Below, piece after piece: positions 34,368-48,404 of a stretch of 64,000 bases of DNA. The stretch's first letter is position 1. Each line of letters opens with the position of its first letter. This stretch comes from Megachile rotundata (taxonomy: Eukaryota; Arthropoda; Insecta; Hymenoptera; Megachilidae), in NCBI RefSeq assembly GCF_050947335.1, contig NW_027473490.1, positions 214,015-278,014 on the forward strand. Reading direction: 5' to 3'. A model generated the notes under the pieces. That model did no database searches. It had not been told where the DNA came from and saw only the letters and a list, made by a program, of their open reading frames with translations. The position numbers were made by a program, and so were the translations under genes.

Positions 34368-37300
34368 CTATCTGAGCACAATTCAACACCACAATGAACA
34401 ATTTTGCTCGTTTTGCACGAATTTTGCTCGTTTTGAACGAATTTTGCTCATTTTCGAACGATTCAGCCCCTAATTCGCACATATCCGCTGTATTTCGACT
34501 CTGTACAATCTAGTTATTTTAAGTTATCCTATCTGAGCATAATTCGACACCACAATGAACAATTTTGCTCGTTTTACACGAATTATGCTCATTTTCGCAC
34601 GATTCGGCCTCTAATTCGCACATATCCGCTGTAATTCGACTCTGTACTATCTAGTTATGTTAAGTTATCGTAACTGAGCACAATTCGACACCACAATGAA
34701 CAATTTTGCTCGTAATGAACGAATTATGCCCATTTTCGCACGATTCAGCCTCTAATTCGCACATATCCGCTGTAATTCGACTCTGTACTATCTAGTTATG
34801 TTCAGTTATCGTAACTGAGCACAATTCGACACCACAATGAACAATTTTGCTCGTTTTGCACGAATTTTGCTCGTTTTGAACGAATTTTGCTCATTTTCGA
34901 ACGATTCAGCCTCTAATTCGCACATATCCGCTGTAATTCGACTCTGTACTATCTAGTTATGTTAAGTTATCGTAACTGAGCACAATTCGACACCACAATG
35001 AACAATTTTGCTCGTAATGAACGAATTATGCTCATTTTCGCACGATTCAGCCTCTAATTCGCACATATCCGCTGTAATTCGACTCTGTACTATCTAGTTA
35101 TGTTAAGTAATCGTAACTGAGCACAATTCGACACCACAATGAACAATTTTGCTCCTAATGAACGAATTATGCTCATTTTCGCACGATTCAGCCTCTAATT
35201 CGCACATATCCGCTGTAATTCGACTCTGTACTATCTAGTTATGTTAAGTTATCGTAACTGAGCACAATTCGACACCACAATGAACAATTTTGCTCGTTTT
35301 GCACGAATTTTGCTCGTTTTGAACGAATTTTGCTCATTTTCGAACGATTCAGCCTCTAATTCGCACATATCCGCTGTAATTCGACTCTGTACTATCTAGT
35401 CATGATAAGTTATCGTAACTGAGCACAATTCAACACCACAATGAACAATTTTGCTCGTTTTGAATGAATTATGCTCATTTTCGCACGATTCAGCCTCTAA
35501 TTCGCACATATCCGCTGTAATTTGACTCTGTACTATCTAGGCATGTTAAGTTATCGTAACTGAGCACAATTCAACACCACAATGAACAATTTTGCTCGTT
35601 TTGAACGAATTATGCTCATTTTCGCACGATTCAGCCTCTAATTCGCACATATCCGTTGTAATTTGACTCTGTACTATCTAGTCATGTTAAGTTATCGTAA
35701 CTGAGCACAATTCAACACCACAATGAACAATTTTGCTCGTTTTGCACGAATTTTGCTCGTTTTGAACGAATTTTGCACATTTTCGAACGATTCAGCCTCT
35801 AATTCGCACATATCCGCTGTATTTCGACTCTGTACTATCTAGTTATGTTAAGTTATCCTATCTGAGCACAATTCGACACCACAATGAACAATTTTGCTCG
35901 TTTTGCACGAATTATGCTCATTTTCGCACGATTCAGCCTCTAATTCGCACATATCCGCTGTAATTCGACTCTGTACTATCTAGTTATGTTAAGTTATCGT
36001 AACTGAGCACAATTCGACACCACAATGAACAATTTTGCTCGTTTTGAATGAATTATGCTCATTTTCGCACGATTCAGCCTCTCATTCGCACATATCCGCT
36101 GTAATTTGACTCTGTAATATCTAGGCATGTTAAGTTATCGTAACTGAGCACAATTCAACACCACAATGAACAATTTTGCTCGTTTTGCACGAATTTTGCT
36201 CGTTTTGAACGAATTTTGCTCATTTTCGAACGATTCAGCCTCTAATTCGCACATATCCGCTGTATTTCGACTCTGTACTATCTAGTTATGTTAAGTTATC
36301 CTATCTGAGCACAATTCGACACCACAATGAACAATTTTGCTCGTTTTGCACGAATTATGCTCATTTTCGCACGATTCAACCTCTAATTCGCACATATCCG
36401 CTGTAATTCGACTCTGTACTATCTAGTTATGTTAAGTTATCCTATCTGAGCACAATTCAACACCACAATGAACAATTTTGCTCGTTTTGCACGAATTATG
36501 CTCATTTTCGCACGATTCAGCCTCTAATTCGCACATATCCGCTGTAATTCGACACTGTACTATCTAGTTATGTTAAGTTATCGTAACTGAGCACAATTCG
36601 ACACCACAATGAACAATTTTGCTCGTTTTACACGAATTATGCTCATTTTCGCACGATTCAGCCTCTAATTCGCACATATCCGCTGTAATTCGACTCTGTA
36701 CTATCTAGTTATGTTAAGTTACCCTATCTGAGCACAATTCAACACCACAATGAACAATTTTGCTCGTTTTGCACGAATTTTGCTCGTTTTGAACGAATTT
36801 TGCTCATTTTCGAACGATTCAGCCCCTAATTCGCACATATCCGCTGTATTTCGACTCTGTACAATCTAGTTATTTTAAGTTATCCTATCTGAGCATAATT
36901 CGACACCACAATGAACAATTTTGCTCGTTTTACACGAATTATGCTCATTTTCGCACGATTCGGCCTCTAATTCGCACATATCCGCTGTAATTCGACTCTG
37001 TACTATCTAGTTATGTTAAGTTATCGTAACTGAGCACAATTCGACACCACAATGAACAATTTTGCTCGTAATGAACGAATTATGCCCATTTTCGCACGAT
37101 TCAGCCTCTAATTCGCACATATCCGCTGTAATTCGACTCTGTACTATCTAGTTATGTTAAGTTATCGTAACTGAGCACAATTCGACACCACAATGAACAA
37201 TTTTGCTCGTTTTGCACGAATTTTGCTCGTTTTGAACGAATTTTGCTCATTTTCGAACGATTCAGCCTCTAATTCGCACATATCCGCTGTAATTCGACTC

Positions 37301-39079
37301 TGTACTATCTAGTTATGTTAAGTTATCCTATCTGAGCACAATTCGACACCACAATGAACAATTTTGCTCGTAATGAACGAATTATGCTCATTTTCGCACG
37401 ATTCAACCTCTAATTCGCACATATCCGCTGTAATTCGACTCTGTACTATCTAGTTATGTTAAGTTATCGTAACTGAGCACAATTCGACACCACAATGAAC
37501 AATTTTGCACGTTTTGCACGAATTATGCTCATTTTCGCAAGATTCAGCCTCTAATTCGCACATATCCGCTGTAATTCGACTCTGTACTATCCAGTCATGT
37601 TAAGTTATCGTAACTGAGCACAATTCAACACCACAATTAACAATTTTGCTCGTTTTGAACGAATTATGCTCATTTTCGCACGATTCAGCCTCTAATTCGC
37701 ACATATCCGCTGTAATTCGACTCTGTACTATCTAGTTATGTTAAGTTATCCTGTCTGAGCACAATTCAACACCACAATGAACAATTTTGCTCGTTTTGCA
37801 CGAATTTTGCTCCTTTTGAACGAATTTTGCTCATTTTCGAACGATTCAGCCTCTAATTCGCACATATCCGCTGTAATTCGACTCTGTACTATCTAGTCAT
37901 GTTAAGTTATCGTAACTGAGCACAATTCAACACCACAATGAACAATTTTGCTCGTTTTGAACGAATTATGCTCATTTTCGCACGATTCAGCCTCTAATTC
38001 GCACATATCCGTTGTAATTTGACTCTGTACTATCTAGTCATGTTAAGTTATCGTAACTGAGCACAATTCAACACCACAATGAACAATTTTGCTCGTTTTG
38101 CACGAATTTTGCTCATTTTCGAACGATTCAGCCCCTAATTCGCACATATCCGCTGTATTTCGACTCTGTACTATCTAGTTATGTTAAGTTATCCTATCTG
38201 AGCACAATTCGACACCACAATGAACAATTTTGCTCGTTTTGCACGAATTATGCTCATTTTCGCACGATTCAGCCTCTAATTCGCACATATCCGCTGTAAT
38301 TCGACTCTGTACTATCTAGTTATGTTAAGTTATCGTAACTGAGCACAATTCGACACCACAATGAACAATTTTGCTCGTAATGAACGAATTATGCTCATTT
38401 TCGCACGATTCAGCCTCTAATTCGCACATATCCGCTGTAATTCGACTCTGTACTATCTAGTTATGTTAAGTAATCGTAACTGAGCACAATTCGACACCAC
38501 AATGAACAATTTTGCTCCTAATGAACGAATTATGCTCATTTTCGCACGATTCAGCCTCTAATTCGCACATATCCGCTGTAATTCGACTCTGTACTATCTA
38601 GTTATGTTAAGTTATCGTAACTGAGCACAATTCGACACCACAATGAACAATTTTGCTCGTTTTGCACGAATTTTGCTCGTTTTGAACGAATTTTGCTCAT
38701 TTTCGAACGATTCAGCCTCTAATTCTCACATATCCGCTGTAATTCGACTCTGTACTATCTAGTTATGTTAAGTTATCCTATCTGAGCACAATTCAACACC
38801 ACAATGAACAATTTTGCTCGTTTTGCACGAATTTTGCTCGTTTTGAACGAATTTTGCTCATTTTCGATCGATTCAGCCCCTAATTCGCACATATCCGCTG
38901 TGTTTCGACTCTGTACTATCTAGTTATTTTAAGTTATCCTATCTGAGCACAATTCGACACCACAATGAACAATTTTGCTCGTTTTACACGAATTATGCTC
39001 ATTTTCGCACGATTCGGCCTCTAATTCGCACATATCCGCTGCAATTCGACTCTGTACTATCTAGTTATGTTAAGTTATC
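34331..39079 (+). repeat. 4,712-bp tandem duplication, copy 2
   Basis: I noticed no difference from copy 1 over the lines compared. The match ends at 39,080 (TTATCG versus TTATCC). The following sequence resumes the order seen after 12,130, so copy 2 retains the original right-hand neighbour and the duplication inserted one extra 4,712-bp block. Confidence 0.92.
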
Positions 39080-39365
39080 GTAACTGAGCACAATTCGACA
39101 CCACAATGAACAATTTTGCTCGTTTTGCACGAATTATGCTCATTTTCGCACGATTCAGCCTCTAATTCGCACATATCCGCTGTAATTCGACTCTGTACTA
39201 TCGAGTTATGTTAAGTTATCGTAACTGAGCACAATTCGACACCACAATGAACAATTTTGCTCGTTTTGCACGAATTTTGCTCGTTTTGAACGAATTTTGC
39301 TCATTTTCGAACGATTCAGCCTCTAATTCGCACATATCCGCTGTAATTCGACTCTGTACTATCTA
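36866..39365 (+). repeat. Dispersed duplicate (partner 48,405-50,905)
   Basis: A shift of 11,539 bp aligns the GCACG marker (37,507 with 49,046), the GCTCCTAATG marker (38,514 with 50,053) and TATCGAG (39,201 with 50,740). The few differences include CACCATAATG at about 49,312 in the partner. Confidence 0.85.
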
Positions 39366-40431
39366 GTTATGTTAAGTTATCCTATCTGAGCACAATTCGA
39401 CACCACAATGAACAATTTTGCTCGGATTGCACGAATTATGCTCATTTTCGCACGATTCAGCCTCTAATTCGCACATATCCGCTGTAATTCGACTCTGTAC
39501 TATCTAGTTATGTTAAGTTATCCTATCTGAGCACAATTCAACACCACAATGAACAATTTTGCTCGTTTTGCACGAATTTTGCTCGTTTTGAACGAATTTT
39601 GCTCATTTTCGAACGATTCAGCCTCTAATTCGCACATATCCGCTGTAATTCGACTCTGTACTATCTAGTCATGTTAAGTTATCGTAACTGAGCACAATTC
39701 AACACCACAATGAACAATTTTGCTCGTTTTGAACGAATTATGCTCATTTTCGCACGATTCAGCCTCTAATTCGCACATATCCGTTGTAATTTGACTCTGT
39801 ACTATCTAGTCATGTTAAGTTATCGTAACTGAGCACAATTCAACACCACAATGAACAATTTTGCTCGTTTTGCACGAATTTTGCTCGTTTTGAACGAATT
39901 TTGCTCATTTTCGAACGATTCAGCCTCTAATTCGCACATATCCGCTGTATTTCGACTCTGTACTATCTAGTTATGTTAAGTTATCCTATCTGAGCACAAT
40001 TCGACACCACAGTGAACAATTTTGCTCGTTTTGCACGAATTATGCTCATTTTCGCACGATTCAGCCTCTAATTCGCACATATCCGCTGTAATTCGACTCT
40101 GTACTATCTAGTTATGTTAAGTTATCGTAACTGAGCACAATTCGACACCACAATGAACAATTTTGCTCGTAATGAACGAATTATGCTCATTTTCGCACGA
40201 TTCAGCCTCTATTTCGCACATATCCGCTGTAATTCGACTCTGTACTATCTAGTTATGTTAAGTTATCGTAACTGAGCACAATTCGACACCACAATGAACA
40301 ATTTTGCTCGTAATGAACGAATTATGCTCATTTTCGCACGATTCAGCCTCTAATTCGCACATATCCGCTGTAATTCGACTCTGTAGTATCTAGTTATGTT
40401 AAGTTATCCTATCTGAGCACAATTCAACACC

Positions 40432-42166
40432 ACAATGAACAATTTTGCTCGTTTTGCACGAATTTTGCTCGTTTTGAACGAATTTTGCTCATTTTCGAAC
40501 GATTCAGCCTCTAATTCGCACATATCCGCTGTAATTCGACTCTGTACTATCTAGTTATGTTAAGTTATCCTATCTGAGCACAATTCAACACCACAATGAA
40601 CAATTTTGCTCGTTTTGCACGAATTATGCTCATTTTCGCACGATTCAGCCTCTAATTCGCACATATCCGCTGTAATTCGACTCTGTACTATCTAGTTATG
40701 TTAAGTTATCCTATCTGAGCACAATTCAACACCACAATGAACAATTTTGCTCGTTTTGCACGAATTATGCTCATGTTCGCACGATTCAGCCTCTAATTCG
40801 CACATATCCGCTGTAATTCGACTCTGTACTATCTAGTTATGTTAAGTTATCCTATCTGAGCACAATTCAACACCACAATGAACAATTTTGCTCGTTTTGC
40901 ACGAATTATGCTCATTTTCGCACGATTCAGCCTCTAATTCGCACATATCCGCTGTAATTCGGCTCTGTACTATCCAGTCATGTTAAGTTATCGTAACTGA
41001 GCACAATTCAACACCACAATGAACAATTTTGCTCGTTTTGAACGAATTATGCTCATTTTCGCACGATTCAGCCTCTAATTCGCACATATCCGCTGTAATT
41101 CGACTCTGTACTATCTAGTTATGTTAAGTTATCCTGTCTGAGCACAATTCAACACCACAATGAACAATTTTGCTCGTTTTGAACGAATTTTGCTCATTTT
41201 CGAACGATTCAGCCTCTAATTCGCACATATCCGCTGTAATTCGACTCTGTACTATCTAGTTATGTTAAGTTATCCTATGTGAGCACAATTCGACACCACA
41301 ATGAACAATTTTGCTCGTTTTGCACGAATTATGCTCATTTTCGCACGATTCAGCCTCTAATTCGCACATATCCGCTGTAATTCGACTCTGTACTATCTAC
41401 TTATGTTAAGTTATCGTAACTGAGCACAATTCGACACCACAATGAACAATTTTGCTCGTTTTGCACGAATTATGCTCATTTTCGCAATATTCAGCCTCTA
41501 GTTCGCACATATCCGCTGTAATTCGACTCTGTACTATCTAGTCATGTTAAGTTATCGTAACTGAGCACAATTCGACACCACAATGAACAATTTTGCTCGT
41601 AATGAACGAATTATGCTCATTTTCGCACGATTCAGCCTCTAATTCGCACATATCCGCTGTAATTCGACTCTGTACTATCTAGTTATGTTAAGTTATCCTA
41701 TCTGAGCACAATTCGACACCACAATGAACAATTTTGATCGTAATGAACGAATTATGCTCATTTTCGCACGATTCAACCTCTAATTCGCACATATCCGCTG
41801 TAATTCGACTCTGTACTATCTAGTTATGTTAAGTGATCGTAACTGAGCACAATTCGACACCACAATGAACAATTTTGCTCGTTTTGCACGAATTTTGCTC
41901 GGTTTGAACGAATTTTGCTCATTTTCGAACGATTCAGCCTCTAATTCGCACATATCCGCTGTAATTCGACTCTGTACTATCTAGTTATGTTAAGTTATCC
42001 TATCTGAGCACAATTCGACACCACAATGAACAATTTTGCTCGTAATGAACGAATTATGCTCATTTTCGCACGATTCAACCTCTAATTCGCACATATCCGC
42101 TGTAATTCGACTCTGTACTATCTAGTTATGTTAAGTTATCGTAACTGAGCACAATTCGACACCACA
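40432..42166 (+). repeat. Dispersed duplicate of 27,665-29,399
   Basis: It matches at a shift of 12,767 bp and carries the same rare CCTATGTGAG, CTACTTATG, CGCAATATTC and AAGTGATCG variants. After 42,166 the order switches to a segment with the GCACGTTTTGCACG marker. Confidence 0.85.
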
Positions 42167-45100
42167 ATGAACAATTTTGCACGTTTTGCACGAATTATGC
42201 TCATTTTCGCAAGATTCAGCCTCTAATTCGCACATATCCGCTGTAATTCGACTCTGTACTATCCAGTCATGTTAAGTTATCGTAACTGAGCACAATTCAA
42301 CACCACAATTAACAATTTTGCTCGTTTTGAACGAATTATGCTCATTTTCGCACGATTCAGCCTCTAATTCGCACATATCCGCTGTAATTCGACTCTGTAC
42401 TATCTAGTTATGTTAAGTTATCCTGTCTGAGCACAATTCAACACCACAATGAACAATTTTGCTCGTTTTGCACGAATTTTGCTCATTTTCGAACGATTCA
42501 GCCTCTAATTCGCACATATCCGCTGTAATTCGACTCTGTACTATCTAGTCATGTTAAGTTATCGTAACTGAGCACAATTCAACACCACAATGAACAATTT
42601 TGCTCGTTTTGAACGAATTATGCTCATTTTCGCACGATTCAGCCTCTAATTCGCACATATCCGTTGTAATTTGACTCTGTACTATCTAGTCATGTTAAGT
42701 TATCGTAACTGAGCACAATTCAACACCACAATGAACAATTTTGCTCGTTTTGCACGAATTTTGCTCATTTTCGAACGATTCAGCCCCTAATTCGCACATA
42801 TCCGCTGTATTTCGACTCTGTACTATCTAGTTATGTTAAGTTATCGTAACTGAGCACAATTCGACACCACAATGAACAATTTTGCTCGTAATGAACGAAT
42901 TATGCTCATTTTCGCACGATTCAGCCTCTAATTCGCACATATCCGCTGTAATTCGACTCTGTACTATCTAGTTATGTTAAGTTATCCTATCTGAGCACAA
43001 TTCAACACCACAATGAACAATTTTGCTCGTTTTGCACGAATTTTGCTCGTTTTGAACGAATTTTGCTCATTTTCGAACGATTCAGCCCCTAATTCGCACA
43101 TATCCGCTGTATTTCGACTCTGTACAATCTAGTTATTTTAAGTTATCCTATCTGAGCATAATTCGACACCACAATGAACAATTTTGCTCGTTTTACACGA
43201 ATTATGCTCATTTTCGCACGATTCGGCCTCTAATTCGCACATATCCGCTGTAATTCGACTCTGTACTATCTAGTTATGTTAAGTTATCGTAACTGAGCAC
43301 AATTCGACACCACAATGAACAATTTTGCTCGTAATGAACGAATTATGCCCATTTTCGCACGATTCAGCCTCTAATTCGCACATATCCGCTGTAATTCGAC
43401 TCTGTACTATCTAGTTATGTTCAGTTATCGTAACTGAGCACAATTCGACACCACAATGAACAATTTTGCTCGTTTTGCACGAATTTTGCTCGTTTTGAAC
43501 GAATTTTGCTCATTTTCGAACGATTCAGCCTCTAATTCGCACATATCCGCTGTAATTCGACTCTGTACTATCTAGTTATGTTAAGTTATCCTATCTGAGC
43601 ACAATTCGACACGACAATGAACAATTTTGCTCGTAATGAACGAATTATGCTCATTTTCGCACGATTCAACCTCTAATTCGCACATATCCGCTGTAATTCG
43701 ACTCTGTACTATCTAGTTATGTTAAGTTATCGTAACTGAGCACAATTCGACACCACAATGAACAATTTTGCACGTTTTGCACGAATTATGCTCATTTTCG
43801 CAAGATTCAGCCTCTAATTCGCACATATCCGCTGTAATTCGACTCTGTACTATCCAGTCATGTTAAGTTATCGTAACTGAGCACAATTCAACACCACAAT
43901 TAACAATTTTGCTCGTTTTGAACGAATTATGCTCATTTTCGCACGATTCAGCCTCTAATTCGCACATATCCGCTGTAATTCGACTCTGTACTATCTAGTT
44001 ATGTTAAGTTATCCTGTCTGAGCACAATTCAACACCACAATGAACAATTTTGCTCGTTTTGCACGAATTTTGGTCCTTTTGAACGAATTTTGCTCATTTT
44101 CGAACGATTCAGCCTCTAATTCGCACATATCCGCTGTAATTCGACTCTGTACTATCTAGTCATGTTAAGTTATCGTAACTGAGCACAATTCAACACCACA
44201 ATGAACAATTTTGCTCGTTTTGAACGAATTATGCTCATTTTCGCACGATTCAGCCTCTAATTCGCACATATCCGTTGTAATTTGACTCTGTACTATCTAG
44301 TCATGTTAAGTTATCGTAACTGAGCACAATTCAACACCACAATGAACAATTTTGCTCGTTTTGCACGAATTTTGCTCATTTTCGAACGATTCAGCCCCTA
44401 ATTCGCACATATCCGCTGTATTTCGACTCTGTACTATCTAGTTATGTTAAGTTATCCTATCTGAGCACAATTCGACACCACAATGAACAATTTTGCTCGT
44501 TTTACACGAATTATGCTCATTTTCGCACGATTCGGCCTCTAATTCGCACATATCCGCTGTAATTCGACTCTGTACTATCTAGTTATGTTAAGTTATCGTA
44601 ACTGAGCACAATTCGACACCACAATGAACAATTTTGCTCGTAATGAACGAATTATGCCCATTTTCGCACGATTCAGCCTCTAATTCGCACATATCCGCTG
44701 TAATTCGACTCTGTACTATCTAGTTATGTTAAGTGATCGTAACTGAGCACAATTCGACACCACAATGAACAATTTTGCTCGTTTTGCACGAATTTTGCTC
44801 GTTTTGAACGAATTTTGCTCATTTTCGAACGATTCAGCCTCTAATTCGCACATATCCGCTGTAATTCGACTCTGTACTATCTAGTTATGTTAAGTTATCC
44901 TATCTGAGCACAATTCGACACCACAATGACCAATTTTGCTCGTAATGAACGAATTATGCTCATTTTCGCACGATTCAACCTCTAATTCGCACATATCCGC
45001 TGTAATTCGACTCTGTACTATCTAGTTATGTTAAGTTATCGTAACTGAGCACAATTCGACACCACAATGAACAATTTTGCACGTTTTGCACGAATTATGC

Positions 45101-45328
45101 TCATTTTCGCAAGATTCAGCCTCTAATTCGCACATATCCGCTGTAATTCGACTCTGTACTATCCAGTCATGTTAAGTTATCGTAACTGAGCACAATTCAA
45201 CACCACAATTAACAATTTTGCTCGTTTTGAACGAATTATGCTCATTTTCGCACGATTCAGCCTCTAATTCGCACATATCCGCTGTAATTCGACTCTGTAC
45301 TATCTAGTTATGTTAAGTTATCCTGTCT

Positions 45329-45469
45329 GAGCACAATTCAACACCACAATGAACAATTTTGCTCGTTTTGCACGAATTTTGCTCCTTTTGAACGAATTTT
45401 GCTCATTTTCGAACGATTCAGCCTCTAATTCGCACATATCCGCTGTAATTCGACTCTGTACTAGTAACT
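45329..45469 (+). repeat. Junction monomer with a 20-bp deletion in the AT-rich end
   Basis: A long monomer with two sub-units runs to CTGTACTA and then jumps straight to GTAACTGAGCAC. The usual TCTAG through GTTATC, 20 bp, is missing. The loss cancels the extra 20-bp sub-unit, so the monomer is exactly 141 bp. The neighbours are also out of their usual order: the next monomer is the TAATG/ATGCCC type instead of the TTTTGAACG type. This is the only junction seen that breaks inside the AT-rich end out of register. Confidence 0.88.
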
Positions 45470-48404
45470 GAGCACAATTCGACACCACAATGAACAATTT
45501 TGCTCGTAATGAACGAATTATGCCCATTTTCGCACGATTCAGCCTCTAATTCGCACATATCCGCTGTAATTCGACTCTGTACTATCTAGTTATGTTAAGT
45601 TATCGTAACTGAGCACAATTCGACACCACAATGAACAATTTTGCTCGTTTTGCACGAATTTTGCTCGTTTTGAACGAATTTTGCTCATTTTCGAACGATT
45701 CAGCCTCTAATTCGCACATATCCGCTGTAATTCGACTCTGTACTATCTAGTTATGTTAAGTTATCCTATCTGAGCACAATTCGACACCACAATGAACAAT
45801 TTTGCTCGTAATGAACGAATTATGCTCATTTTCGCACGATTCAACCTCTAATTCGCACATATCCGCTGTAATTCGACTCTGTACTATCTAGTTATGTTAA
45901 GTTATCGTAACTGAGCACAATTCGACACCACAATGAACAATTTTGCACGTTTTGCACGAATTATGCTCATTTTCGCACGATTCAGCCTCTAATTCGCACA
46001 TATCCGCTGTAATTCGACTCTGTACTATCTAGTTATGTTAAGTAATCGTAACTGAGCACAATTCGACACCACAATGAACAATTTTGCTCCTAATGAACGA
46101 ATTATGCTCATTTTCGCACGATTCAGCCTCTAATTCGCACATATCCGCTGTAATTCGACTCTGTACTATCTAGTTATGTTAAGTTATCGTAACTGAGCAC
46201 AATTCGACACCACAATGAACAATTTTGCTCGTTTTGCACGAATTTTGCTCGTTTTGAACGAATTTTGCTCATTTTCGAACGATTCAGCCTCTAATTCGCA
46301 CATATCCGCTGTAATTCGACTCTGTACTATCTAGTCATGATAAGTTATCGTAACTGAGCACAATTCAACACCACAATGAACAATTTTGCTCGTTTTGAAT
46401 GAATTATGCTCATTTTCGCACGATTCAGCCTCTAATTCGCACATATCCGCTGTAATTTGACTCTGTACTATCTAGGCATGTTAAGTTATCGTAACTGAGC
46501 ACAATTCAACACCACAATGAACAATTTTGCTCGTTTTGAACGAATTATGCTCATTTTCGCACGATTCAGCCTCTAATTCGCACATATCCGTTGTAATTTG
46601 ACTCTGTACTATCTAGTCATGTTAAGTTATCGTAACTGAGCACAATTCAACACCACAATGAACAATTTTGCTCGTTTTGCACGAATTTTGCTCGTTTTGA
46701 ACGAATTTTGCACATTTTCGAACGATTCAGCCTCTAATTCGCACATATCCGCTGTATTTCGACTCTGTACTATCTAGTTATGTTAAGTTATCCTATCTGA
46801 GCACAATTCGACACCACAATGAACAATTTTGCTCGTTTTGCACGAATTATGCTCATTTTCGCACGATTCAGCCTCTAATTCGCACATATCCGCTGTAATT
46901 CGACTCTGTACTATCTAGTTATGTTAAGTTATCGTAACTGAGCACAATTCGACACCACAATGAACAATTTTGCTCGTTTTGAATGAATTATGCTCATTTT
47001 CGCACGATTCAGCCTCTCATTCGCACATATCCGCTGTAATTTGACTCTGTAATATCTAGGCATGTTAAGTTATCGTAACTGAGCACAATTCAACACCACA
47101 ATGAACAATTTTGCTCGTTTTGCACGAATTTTGCTCGTTTTGAACGAATTTTGCTCATTTTCGAACGATTCAGCCTCTAATTCGCACATATCCGCTGTAT
47201 TTCGACTCTGTACTATCTAGTTATGTTAAGTTATCCTATCTGAGCACAATTCGACACCACAATGAACAATTTTGCTCGTTTTGCACGAATTATGCTCATT
47301 TTCGCACGATTCAGCCTCTAATTCGCACATATCCGCTGTAATTCGACTCTGTACTATCTAGTTATGTTAAGTTATCCTATCTGAGCACAATTCAACACCA
47401 CAATGAACAATTTTGCTCGTTTTGCACGAATTATGCTCATTTTCGCACGATTCAGCCTCTAATTCGCACATATCCGCTGTAATTCGACACTGTACTATCT
47501 AGTTATGTTAAGTTATCGTAACTGAGCACAATTCGACACCACAATGAACAATTTTGCTCGTTTTACACGAATTATGCTCATTTTCGCACGATTCAGCCTC
47601 TAATTCGCACATATCCGCTGTAATTCGACTCTGTACTATCTAGTTATGTTAAGTTACCCTATCTGAGCACAATTCAACACCACAATGAACAATTTTGCTC
47701 GTTTTGCACGAATTTTGCTCGTTTTGAACGAATTTTGCTCATTTTCGAACGATTCAGCCCCTAATTCGCACATATCCGCTGTATTTCGACTCTGTACAAT
47801 CTAGTTATTTTAAGTTATCCTATCTGAGCATAATTCGACACCACAATGAACAATTTTGCTCGTTTTACACGAATTATGCTCATTTTCGCACGATTCGGCC
47901 TCTAATTCGCACATATCCGCTGTAATTCGACTCTGTACTATCTAGTTATGTTAAGTTATCGTAACTGAGCACAATTCGACACCACAATGAACAATTTTGC
48001 TCGTTTTGCACGAATTTTGCTCGTTTTGAACGAATTTTGCTCATTTTCGAACGATTCAGCCTCTAATTCTCACATATCCGCTGTAATTCGACTCTGTACT
48101 ATCTAGTTATGTTAAGTTATCCTATCTGAGCACAATTCAACACCACAATGAACAATTTTGCTCGTTTTGCACGAATTTTGCTCGTTTTGAACGAATCTTG
48201 CTCATTTTCGATCGATTCAGCCCCTAATTCGCACATATCCGCTGTGTTTCGACTCTGTACTATCTAGTTATTTTAAGTTATCCTATCTGAGCACAATTCG
48301 ACACCACAATGAACAATTTTGCTCGTTTTACACGAATTATGCTCATTTTCGCACGATTCGGCCTCTAATTCGCACATATCCGCTGCAATTCGACTCTGTA
48401 CTAT

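Noticed and set aside
29619..39079. Treating the identical tandem blocks as certain biology
   Set aside because: Near-perfect duplications in satellite DNA can also be assembly artefacts. They are reported as seen, with read support needed to decide.
45318..45527. Open frame of 69 codons on the minus strand
   Set aside because: It is open because the 20-bp deletion at about 45,461 removes the stops of the AT-rich end. It is satellite sequence throughout.
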